NCBI GenBank assembly: GCA_030049565.1
Contig: JASIKQ010000012.1
Span: 1 to 5,174 of the forward strand
Direction of reading: 5' to 3'
DNA from: Candidatus Sulfotelmatobacter sp.
GTDB taxonomy: Bacteria; Acidobacteriota; Terriglobia; Terriglobales; Acidobacteriaceae
DNA length: 5,174 nt
Shown: one piece after another, positions 1 to 5,174 of the stretch
Numbering within the stretch: the stretch's first letter is position 1
Layout of the letters: each line of letters starts with the position of its first letter
Made by a program: the position numbers and the translations under genes
The notes under the pieces: model-generated
Databases searched by the model: none
Told to the model about the DNA's origin: nothing
What the model saw: only the letters and a program-made list of their open reading frames with translations

Positions 1-284
1 TTCACGTTGATATTCCGAGCTTCAGCCACGGGCTCACCGTCCGCGTCATAGGTATCGGTCGCAAAGCCGAAGCGGATCACGCCTTCATAGGTCTTTTCTG
101 AAGCCGTATAGAACTGCGCCAGCCGCGTAAGATTTCCGGTAACCAGCGGTAGCACGCCGGTAGCGATCGGATCCAGCGTTCCCAGGTGACCCACTGACCG
201 TTGTTGCAGAATGCGGCGCATGCGGTTGACCACGTCATGCGAGGTCCATCCCGCGGGCTTGTCGACGATAATCACGCCATCCAT
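1..284 (-). CDS. truB: tRNA pseudouridine(55) synthase TruB, N-terminal part (cut by window edge)
   Basis: TruB converts U55 in the T-psi-C loop of most tRNAs to pseudouridine and acts in the cytoplasm. The first 94 codons are present, read from ATG at 284 down to base 1, and the remaining two thirds or so of the protein lie outside the window. The start MDGVIIVDKPAGWTSHDVV is the typical TruB opening. Residues 32-39 read GHLGTLDP, where the family usually has GHTGTLDP, and Asp38 is the catalytic aspartate. ATGVLPL follows, then KTY at 64-66 with the conserved tyrosine, then the GFATDTYDADGE segment. The T-to-L change at residue 34 is a small deviation. No Shine-Dalgarno sequence precedes the ATG. 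The leader instead reads TACCAAATTCCCTC, the mirror of the leader of the divergent rhomboid gene. Identification is firm. The start is supported by motif position, since no closer ATG lies upstream in frame. Confidence 0.95.
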   Translation of the reverse strand, partial: MDGVIIVDKPAGWTSHDVVNRMRRILQQRSVGHLGTLDPIATGVLPLVTGNLTRLAQFYTASEKTYEGVIRFGFATDTYDADGEPVAEARNINV

Positions 285-290
285 GAGGGA

Positions 291-417
291 ATTTGGTACA
301 TTGAGCGATTGGGTAATCGTGCGCTTGGGTGATTGCAAGTCGCATCATCTGGGCTGCCCGACGTTAAAAGGCCAGATCGCCCGATCACACAATGACTCAA
401 TCACTAACTTACCAAAT
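291..417. repeat. Large imperfect inverted repeat filling the truB/rhomboid intergenic region
   Basis: The outer arms ATTTGGTA (291-298) and TACCAAAT (410-417) are perfect 8-bp complements. Inside them, 300-323 and 378-401 are complementary at 19 of 24 positions, with an 8-base bulge on the right side (402-409). A further inner pair is ATCTGG (347-352) with CCAGAT (372-377). The left arm also holds a small hairpin, CGATT-GGGT-AATCG (306-319). The symmetry extends outward, so both flanking genes begin after nearly the same leader: TACCAAATTCCCTC before truB and TACCAAATCCTCC before the rhomboid gene. It could be a degenerate palindromic (MITE- or REP-like) element, a cruciform, or chance symmetry between short low-complexity motifs such as TTGGGTAATCG. 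No clear promoter is visible. TTAAAA (364-369) with CACAAT (388-393) is only a weak candidate for the rhomboid gene. Confidence 0.55.
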
Positions 418-422
418 CCTCC

Positions 423-1118
423 ATGCTTCCCCTTAAGGACGACCAGCACCGCTATAGCACACCCTGGGTCACGGGATTTCTGATTGTCCTGAACCTGGTG
501 ATCTTTTTCTTCGAGTGGACTCTGCCGCCTCGCAGCCTCAACCTTTTCATTCGTCAGTTTGGAGTGGTCCCGTCGCATATCGCGGCGTTTCTGGCGGGCT
601 CGCCGAAGTATGCCTTGCCGGCGGTCGTGATTCCTTTTTTCACGTCCATGTTCCTGCACGGCTCATGGATGCATGTCATCGGCAACATGTGGTTCCTATA
701 TATTTTTGGCGACAATGTTGAAGATTATCTCGGCCACTTCAAGTATCTGGTCTTCTACATTCTCACCGGCCTGATCGCCATGACGGCGCAAGTGATCATT
801 AACTTGCATTCGACTTTGCCCACGGTAGGCGCTAGCGGAGCCATCGCCGGCGTGCTGGGAGCTTACTTCGTGCTTTACCCGCGAGCCCGCGTGCTGACCT
901 GGTTCTTTATCTTCGTGCTCTGGGTTCCGGCGTGGATCATCCTGGGCTACTGGTTCGCGTTGCAATTCCTGAGCGGCACGGCATCCATCCTTGCTATGCC
1001 GGGCCAGGATATGGGAGGAGTAGCCTTCTGGGCCCACGTCGGCGGGTTCATCTCAGGCGCGCTGCTGGTGAAAGGATTCGGTGAGCGCCAGTTGAGATAT
1101 CCGTATGCGTTGCAGTGA
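423..1118 (+). CDS. Rhomboid family intramembrane serine protease
   Basis: This is a polytopic inner-membrane protease that cleaves transmembrane helices of substrate proteins using a Ser-His dyad. The 231 residues suit a minimal six-helix bacterial rhomboid. Helix 1 is about residues 15-32. The loop and helix 2 carry HGSWMHVIGNMW (79-90), with His84 and the oxyanion residue Asn88. Helix 3 is about 107-127. Helix 4 contains GASG (136-139) with nucleophile Ser138. Helix 5 is about 157-184, and helix 6 contains AHVGGF (204-209) with catalytic His205. All catalytic residues are present, so it should be active. The ATG at 423 gives the short charged N-terminus MLPLKDDQHR that is usual in this group, although no Shine-Dalgarno sequence precedes it (the leader ends CCTCC). 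It diverges from truB, and the small membrane gene at 1193 follows on the same strand. The substrate cannot be told from the sequence. Confidence 0.95.
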   Translation: MLPLKDDQHRYSTPWVTGFLIVLNLVIFFFEWTLPPRSLNLFIRQFGVVPSHIAAFLAGSPKYALPAVVIPFFTSMFLHGSWMHVIGNMWFLYIFGDNVEDYLGHFKYLVFYILTGLIAMTAQVIINLHSTLPTVGASGAIAGVLGAYFVLYPRARVLTWFFIFVLWVPAWIILGYWFALQFLSGTASILAMPGQDMGGVAFWAHVGGFISGALLVKGFGERQLRYPYALQ

Positions 1119-1192
1119 TCAGTCGGCGGCGCGAATATCCCATAGAGGACGGGCATTCGGCGCGAATGGTAGATTCTGAGGGGCGAGCAGTC

Positions 1193-1558
1193 ATGTACGT
1201 GTGTAGGCACTGCAATATCACGGTTGATGCACCAAAAGGAACTCGGCCTATAAAATGTGAGCAAGGGCACAGACTGAGAAGCACTTCTTCTCCATGGGCA
1301 TTGGGTATCTTACTGTTTGTCATGACCCCCTTTCTATTAAACGGCATTCGACTTTTTACCCTTTACCAGTTGCCGTTTGATCCACGCTGGTTTCTCTCGG
1401 TCGTTTGGGCCTGTATCGCCCTAGTACTCCTGTTCTTTGGAATACGCGATTTCGCAAAAGGGGGAGCCGTGCGCCTAATCGGCCGAGATTTCATCGGCGG
1501 GGGAACTGGCATGTTGTTGGGTATCGTTGTCGCCGCGATCGCGGCGAGCTTTACGTAG
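1193..1558 (+). CDS. Small zinc-ribbon membrane protein of unknown function
   Basis: I do not recognise a named family. From ATG 1193 the protein has 121 residues. A short cytoplasmic-looking zinc-ribbon-like head has CRHC at 4-7 and CEQGH at 22-26 (Cys4, Cys7, Cys22 and either His26 or a missing fourth Cys). Three hydrophobic segments follow at about 34-54, 66-84 and 102-120, the last glycine-rich. I chose 1193 because GAGGGG (1178-1183) lies 9 bases upstream and because the Cys pair then sits at the very N-terminus. In-frame alternatives are ATG 1166 and GTG 1115. GTG 1115 would overlap the rhomboid stop as GTGA, but it has no Shine-Dalgarno sequence and adds a charged 26-residue tail. It is probably co-transcribed with the rhomboid gene. 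Its base use looks more AT-rich than its neighbours, which may mean relaxed selection or a different origin. A membrane partner or sensor role is only inference. Confidence 0.7.
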   Translation: MYVCRHCNITVDAPKGTRPIKCEQGHRLRSTSSPWALGILLFVMTPFLLNGIRLFTLYQLPFDPRWFLSVVWACIALVLLFFGIRDFAKGGAVRLIGRDFIGGGTGMLLGIVVAAIAASFT

Positions 1559-1636
1559 ATCTTCCAACTCAAGTGCCGTGGCTTAGATCAGTGCCGGGAA
1601 TTCTTCAAGCCAGCAGGACTGGGCCCAATACGTAAT

Positions 1637-2827
1637 CTATAGATTCTTTCTCGTCCACTGCTCAACTCTCTCCAGCGCCTGCTGCAAGTTCTCCAGTGAA
1701 TTGGCCACGCTGAAGCGCAGATATCCTTCGCCAAAATCTCCGAAGGCCGTCCCTGAAAGCGCAGCCACGCCCGCCTGCTCCAGCAAAGCGTCAGCTAAAG
1801 GTTTGGATTTCCAGCCAGTTTTTGTGATGTTGGGAAAAACATAGAATGCCCCATGCGGCATGCGACAGGAGAATCCCTTGATCTTGTTCAGCCCGGCGAC
1901 AAACACATCGCGACGCCGTTTGAACTCGGCGCACATGCGATCGACCGAACTCTGATCGCCGCGCAGCGCCTCAATGCCCGCCATCTGCGTAAAGCTGGCG
2001 GTGCATGAATTGGAATTCGTCATCAGGCGCGTCATCTGCGAGGCCAGATCTGGCCGCATCACGCCGTAACCCATCCGCCAGCCGGTCATGGCGTAGGTCT
2101 TCGAGAAACCATCGAGCAGAATCGTGCGCTCTTGCATCCCCGGCACCGACATGATGGAAAAATGCTGGCCTTCGAAGAGCAGACGGCTGTAGATTTCGTC
2201 GGATAAAACCAATATGTTGCGATCAGCGATCACCCTGGCGACCTGCTCGACGTCTCTCCGCGGCATCACACCGCCGGTCGGATTATGGGGTGAATTCAGG
2301 ATGATCAGCTTGGTGCGGTTGTTGATGAGAGCCTCGAGTTCCAATACATCGAGCGAAAAATCGCGATCTTCACGCAGGGCGATCGGCACAGCCCTGCCGC
2401 CAACGTAATTAATCATCGACTCATAAATCGGGAAGCCGGGATTGGGGTAAACAACCTCATCTCCTTCATCAATCAATGACAAGATCGTATAGAAAATAAT
2501 TGGTTTCCCACCTGGAACAACAACCACTTCGTCGGCTGTAACTTTTACCCCGCGGGTGCGGCTCACGTACTCGGCTATCGTCTGCCGCAGATCCGGCAGG
2601 CCCGCCGAAGGACCGTAGTGAGTCCAGCCTTTATGCAGTGCATCGACGGCCGCTTCGACCACGTTTGAGGGCGTGTCGAAATCCGGCTCTCCGATTTCCA
2701 AATGAATAATACTCTTGCCCTGGCGCTCGAGTGCGCGGGCTTTGTTAAGAACTTCAAAGGCGGTTTCGGTACCCAGCCGCGACATGCGCCGGGCGAGTTG
2801 CAATTGATGCTGTGTGATGGGTGACAT
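1637..2827 (-). CDS. PLP-dependent aminotransferase, class I/II (aspartate aminotransferase-like fold)
   Basis: This is a cytoplasmic fold-type I aminotransferase that moves an amino group between an amino acid and a 2-oxo acid by way of pyridoxal phosphate. At 396 residues it is full length. Visible landmarks are the N-terminal LEIGEPDFDTP (43-53), HYGPSAGLPDLR (70-81), PGGKP (105-109), NSPHNPTGG (178-186) with Asn182, SDEIYS (209-214) with Asp210 and Tyr213, SKTYAMTGWRMGY (242-254) with the PLP-binding Lys243 and phosphate-binding Arg251, and YLRFSVA (369-375) with the substrate-carboxylate Arg371. The aromatic segment reads PNPGFPIYES (128-137) rather than the PYWVSY type of classical subgroup-Ib aspartate aminotransferases, so the substrate could be aspartate, alanine, an aromatic or another amino acid. 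ATG 2827 has AGGAG 10 bases upstream. It converges with the plus-strand gene ending at 1558. No clear terminator lies in the 78-bp gap, although a 12-bp palindrome (1634-1645) spans the stop codon. Confidence 0.93.
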   Translation of the reverse strand: MSPITQHQLQLARRMSRLGTETAFEVLNKARALERQGKSIIHLEIGEPDFDTPSNVVEAAVDALHKGWTHYGPSAGLPDLRQTIAEYVSRTRGVKVTADEVVVVPGGKPIIFYTILSLIDEGDEVVYPNPGFPIYESMINYVGGRAVPIALREDRDFSLDVLELEALINNRTKLIILNSPHNPTGGVMPRRDVEQVARVIADRNILVLSDEIYSRLLFEGQHFSIMSVPGMQERTILLDGFSKTYAMTGWRMGYGVMRPDLASQMTRLMTNSNSCTASFTQMAGIEALRGDQSSVDRMCAEFKRRRDVFVAGLNKIKGFSCRMPHGAFYVFPNITKTGWKSKPLADALLEQAGVAALSGTAFGDFGEGYLRFSVANSLENLQQALERVEQWTRKNL

Positions 2828-2837
2828 GAGGGCACTG

Positions 2838-2865
2838 CTCCTAACAAGCCGAACGACCCATTATA
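2838..2865 (-). promoter_or_regulatory. Probable -10 box and ribosome binding site of the aminotransferase gene
   Basis: On the minus strand the 128-bp gap before the aminotransferase contains a perfect TATAAT (bases 2865-2860) followed by TTAGGAG, in which AGGAG occupies 2842-2838, 10 bases before the ATG. No good -35 hexamer is found 16-18 bp upstream of the TATAAT and there is no TG extension, so the promoter may be weak or activator-dependent. Its presence suggests that the aminotransferase can be transcribed separately from the N-acetyltransferase gene upstream. I see nothing else in this gap. Confidence 0.4.
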
Positions 2866-2955
2866 CGACGCCGAACTGCACCGCCATGCTGACGGCCATC
2901 GCCACCAGACAGAAAGCTCCGATTGTGTGTGTCCGCTCGACGGGCAACCTCTTCG

Positions 2956-3858
2956 CTAACTCCAGGCACTCTGCAAGCTGCCGAGTCCGCGTATGGCCTC
3001 GCTGACAACCTCTGAGGGTATTGCGAACTGCTTCTCAACTGTCGCGATCAACTCGTCACGATCTGCCAGCTCATACACGGTTGATTTGTCGCCTTCCGAC
3101 TCAATCAGCGTGAAATTGTGGATGACTGTCGAGCTATGCGGATGGAATCGGGCCAGCAGAACTGAATTCAGGAAGGTTGCATCCCCAGAGAACGACTCCC
3201 TGATCACCCTGGTAAAATCTTCGATCTTCCTGGGCGTGGGTTTAGCCAGGTAGCCGTGGCGCAGAACCCCGTCGCGATAAAGCTGCAAGCGCGAGCAGCC
3301 GTTGCCATCCTGTGGCTCGAGCACATAGCGATCCCGGCCCAGCGCGATTTCATAGTCGGTCTTCAGATCGCGAGGAATCGGTTCCAGCAGCGGGGCAGCG
3401 TATCCCGTATCTACCAGGTACTCGCGTCCCTCAATCATTATCATGTTGACCGCGTGAACATGCGGGTTCCTCATGTCTGCGGCGCACAACTTCGCTTCGA
3501 ATCCCAGGCTCCGAAGTAGCAGATGAAAGTAATAGTTGTTGGAGTAGCAGGTCCCACCAAAATGTTTCGATTCGATTCCCTCAAGGTACATCCGAATGCC
3601 GGGAAGGTCCGTCAAGCCCAGGCGCTTGTAGTAATAGAGTTTGGAAATATTTTCGAAGGGAATTCGAGTGACGTGGGAGCTCACTAAGGCCCGGAGGGTA
3701 GCTAAACTACACTCCCTTCGCTCCACGGCCAAGATTGCCAGGTATTGATCAAGCACATCCTCGGGCAATGGCGCGAGCCTCGGATCATCTTGGATTGGCG
3801 ATGGGATTTTCTCCTCCTTGTGTCCGTTAGAGGATAGAAAAGCAACTTCAGCAGCCAC
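2956..3858 (-). CDS. Arylamine N-acetyltransferase (NAT) family protein
   Basis: NAT enzymes transfer an acetyl (or other acyl) group from coenzyme A to an arylamine, hydrazine or related amine through a cysteine thioester. In this 300-residue protein the Cys-His-Asp triad is readable: GGTC with Cys104, HAVNMI with His135, and VDTGYAAP with Asp150. RIPFENIS (65-72) is the conserved NAT N-terminal block. The surroundings deviate from the usual pattern. HFGGTCYSNN replaces the usual RGGxCxExN, losing the Arg before GG and the Glu two after Cys, and D-T-G-Y-A replaces the usual D-V-G-F-G. The natural substrate is therefore open. The start is uncertain. GTG 3858 is the only common start codon after an in-frame stop at 3876-3874 and has no Shine-Dalgarno sequence. 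The NAT core begins only near residue 35, where GTG (3756) is another option. The gene follows the methyltransferase after 46 bp. Confidence 0.88.
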   Translation of the reverse strand: MAAEVAFLSSNGHKEEKIPSPIQDDPRLAPLPEDVLDQYLAILAVERRECSLATLRALVSSHVTRIPFENISKLYYYKRLGLTDLPGIRMYLEGIESKHFGGTCYSNNYYFHLLLRSLGFEAKLCAADMRNPHVHAVNMIMIEGREYLVDTGYAAPLLEPIPRDLKTDYEIALGRDRYVLEPQDGNGCSRLQLYRDGVLRHGYLAKPTPRKIEDFTRVIRESFSGDATFLNSVLLARFHPHSSTVIHNFTLIESEGDKSTVYELADRDELIATVEKQFAIPSEVVSEAIRGLGSLQSAWS

Positions 3859-3904
3859 CCGACGCCATGGCGGTTATCTTATGCTGGGTATCTGACCCTC
3901 GCAC

Positions 3905-4699
3905 TTATTCTTTGCGCCGCGCCCTCACCGCCCAGGCGCGTGCCGGCAGGTCGATGGCGCCCATATCGTTAACCGGCAGCTTTGCGCGCAAACGTTCGCG
4001 GATCGCGGCTTTCGTGGCCTCATCGAGCGTCGCCACATACGCTGGAGCGGAACCCTGGCCGGTCAACAGCGGCGACCAATAATCGTCGAAGTTCGAAAAC
4101 CGTGTGACGATTTCGAGCCCATGAACCGTTATGTCTCCGAGCTGCGCGCGTTCGAACGGCAGCCGCAGCGTATCTTTCGTGCAGATAGTAAACCGGCGGG
4201 CCTGATCGAGGGCCGCCGCTTCGGGATCGATCGCCATCGCCGCATCCCAAAATTCACGCAGGAATCTCGCTCCCTCGGCGTAGTCCCAAACATAAGCTGC
4301 GATGGTTGCGCGCGGCCGCACAACTCGCCGCAACTCTCGTAGCGCCCCTACCGGGTCGGGAAGGAAGTTCAATCCTAATCCGCACACCGCCACGTCGAAG
4401 CTGGAATCCGTAAACGGCAGTGACATTGCGTCGGCGACTTCAAAGTGAACGTTGTTTCTGCTGCGATGCTGCCGGGCAAATTCAATCTGTGCAACCGAAA
4501 GGTCGACGCCGACAACGCTATCCGGCTGGTTTCGCTCGGCAATTGTGTTACCGACAATGCCGCTGCCGCAGCAAACGTCAAGCCATTGCAAGCCGCTTGG
4601 CACCTTTAGCCAATTCAGAAATTCCGCAGCCAGCAACCGGCTCCAGCGGCCCATCCATTGTTCGTAGTACGCGCCTGAGGTCCATCGGTCAATTGCCAT
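3905..4699 (-). CDS. Class I SAM-dependent methyltransferase
   Basis: This is a cytoplasmic Rossmann-fold methyltransferase of the Methyltransf_11/UbiE-like type that uses S-adenosylmethionine. It has 264 residues. Motif I is WLDVCCGSGIVG (39-50), with Cys43 where most relatives have Gly. The acidic end of strand 2 is VVGVDLS (62-68), with Asp66 expected to bind the ribose hydroxyls. VADAMSLPFTDSSFD (88-102) covers motifs II and III, and LRELRRVVRP (120-129) is the usual helix before strand 5. The C-terminal third (140-264) is an acidic and helical substrate-binding region from which I cannot predict the acceptor, so small molecules and lipids both remain possible. ATG 4699 has only a weak AGGG 7 bases upstream. 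It is the first gene of the minus-strand trio, 46 bp ahead of the N-acetyltransferase gene, and diverges from the PAS gene. Confidence 0.92.
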   Translation of the reverse strand: MAIDRWTSGAYYEQWMGRWSRLLAAEFLNWLKVPSGLQWLDVCCGSGIVGNTIAERNQPDSVVGVDLSVAQIEFARQHRSRNNVHFEVADAMSLPFTDSSFDVAVCGLGLNFLPDPVGALRELRRVVRPRATIAAYVWDYAEGARFLREFWDAAMAIDPEAAALDQARRFTICTKDTLRLPFERAQLGDITVHGLEIVTRFSNFDDYWSPLLTGQGSAPAYVATLDEATKAAIRERLRAKLPVNDMGAIDLPARAWAVRARRKE

Positions 4700-4761
4700 A
4701 AGGAAGCCCTAGTGTACGCGCCCGCTCGGATTACCGCCCCGGCTTGATTTAACGGACCCGC

Positions 4762-4777
4762 CAGCGTCGGTACGCTG
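4762..4777 (+). promoter_or_regulatory. Perfect 6-bp hairpin or dyad in the methyltransferase/PAS divergent gap
   Basis: CAGCGT-CGGT-ACGCTG is a perfect inverted repeat with a 4-base loop, ending 13 bases before the PAS start codon. In DNA it could be a short operator dyad serving the divergent pair. In RNA it could be a stem near the ribosome binding region of the PAS gene. No run of T follows it, so it is not a typical terminator. No convincing promoter hexamers are visible in 4700-4790 on either strand. Chance is a real alternative for a repeat of this size. Confidence 0.3.
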
Positions 4778-4790
4778 ATTCCCAAAGATC

Positions 4791-5126
4791 ATGGCAGAGC
4801 AACTTGCTGGCATCTGGATCGTCGACGCCGACGCCAACACGCTATACGCAAACGGCGCCATGGCAGAAATTCTGCACACCACGACAGAAGAAATGGCCGG
4901 CAAGTCCTCCTTTGCTTATTTGTTTCCCGAGGACGAGCCAGCCGCTCAGAGATTATTTGAAGGCAAGAAACAAGGAGAAAATGGCCACTTCCACTTCCGC
5001 TTGCGGCGCACGGATGGCTCTGCCGTGTGGGTTGAAGTGCAGGGCACACCCATGCGCAACACGGCGGGCGAGTTCATTGGGGTGGTGGGGACCTTCAGCA
5101 TCCGGGATCGAAACGGCGCAGAGTAG
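4791..5126 (+). CDS. Stand-alone single PAS domain protein
   Basis: PAS domains sense small ligands, redox state or light, or mediate dimerisation, usually in front of a kinase, cyclase or DNA-binding domain. This 111-residue protein is essentially one PAS fold. The first strands are GIWIVDADANTLYANGAM (7-24) with the conserved Asn21, then comes the helical FxxLFPEDEPAAQRLF region (about 41-56), then the PAC-type sheet HFHFRLRRTDGSAVWVEVQG (66-85) and GEFIGVVGTFSIRD (93-106). The TAG stop follows a few residues after the domain, where an effector domain would normally begin. ATG 4791 is the first start after an in-frame TGA (4776-4778) and lacks a clear Shine-Dalgarno sequence. The start lies hard against the first strand, without the usual N-terminal linker. 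It may be a genuine orphan sensor acting in trans or a remnant of a longer multi-PAS protein. Confidence 0.8.
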   Translation: MAEQLAGIWIVDADANTLYANGAMAEILHTTTEEMAGKSSFAYLFPEDEPAAQRLFEGKKQGENGHFHFRLRRTDGSAVWVEVQGTPMRNTAGEFIGVVGTFSIRDRNGAE

Positions 5127-5174
5127 TTGCGCGGCCCTATTCCGAGACGCTGTGTTCTTCGTTCTGCGAGCGCA

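Noticed and set aside
361..393. Candidate promoter TTAAAA / CACAAT for the rhomboid gene
   Set aside because: Each hexamer matches the sigma-70 consensus at about four of six positions with an 18-bp spacer, which is too weak to list as a feature.
211..483. Plus-strand open frame of 90 codons across the truB/rhomboid gap
   Set aside because: It lies antisense to truB and runs into the rhomboid gene in another frame. Its translation resembles no protein, and the long frame comes from the repeats in the gap.
947..1347. Minus-strand open frames opposite the rhomboid and zinc-ribbon genes
   Set aside because: They are shadows of the plus-strand genes, with no domain-like sequence and no ribosome binding sites.
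2814..3038. Short open frames on both strands in the gap between the N-acetyltransferase and aminotransferase genes
   Set aside because: They overlap the ends of both real genes, have no recognisable motif, and would cover the TATAAT and ribosome binding site of the aminotransferase.
4129..4667. Several open frames of 64-93 codons overlapping the methyltransferase gene
   Set aside because: The methyltransferase frame carries clear SAM-binding motifs throughout. The others are arginine- and serine-rich shadow translations.
5137..5172. Possible C-terminus of a minus-strand gene entering from the right edge (reads RSQNEEHSVSE then TAG)
   Set aside because: Only eleven codons are visible and none is recognisable. 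A chance open frame of this length is expected, so it is not reported as a gene.

Overview
This window looks like an ordinary piece of a moderately GC-rich bacterial chromosome. It has tightly packed, mostly housekeeping or accessory-metabolic genes and no sign of an insertion sequence, phage, CRISPR array, rRNA or tRNA. The style of the proteins (a rhomboid with a short basic N-terminus, a stand-alone PAS protein, a soil-type SAM methyltransferase) suggests a soil bacterium, perhaps an acidobacterium. That assignment is inference from general resemblance only.

Layout from left to right. Bases 1-284 (minus strand) are the N-terminal third of the tRNA pseudouridine-55 synthase TruB, cut by the window edge. 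A divergent intergenic region of 138 bp follows and is almost entirely occupied by a large imperfect inverted repeat. Next on the plus strand are a six-helix rhomboid intramembrane serine protease with its catalytic Ser and His intact (423-1118) and a small zinc-ribbon plus three-helix membrane protein of unknown function (best start 1193, end 1558). They probably share a transcript. These genes converge on a minus-strand block which, read in its own direction, is a class I SAM-dependent methyltransferase (4699-3905), an arylamine N-acetyltransferase-family protein (3858-2956) and a PLP-dependent aminotransferase (2827-1637). A divergent 91-bp gap containing a perfect 6-bp hairpin separates the methyltransferase from a 111-residue single-PAS-domain protein on the plus strand (4791-5126). 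The last 48 bases hold nothing I can assign.

How the genes may work together. The rhomboid and the zinc-ribbon membrane protein could be a small membrane-proteolysis pair, but only position supports this. Methyltransferase, N-acetyltransferase-like protein and aminotransferase are three group-transfer enzymes on one strand and could act on amino or amine-bearing small molecules. However, the aminotransferase has its own likely promoter and the spacing is loose, so a shared pathway is a hypothesis.

I do not see a convincing new multi-gene system. The items most worth a second look are the inverted-repeat intergenic region that gives truB and the rhomboid gene near-identical leaders, the variant active-site surroundings and uncertain start of the N-acetyltransferase, the rhomboid-linked zinc-ribbon membrane protein, and the orphan PAS domain.
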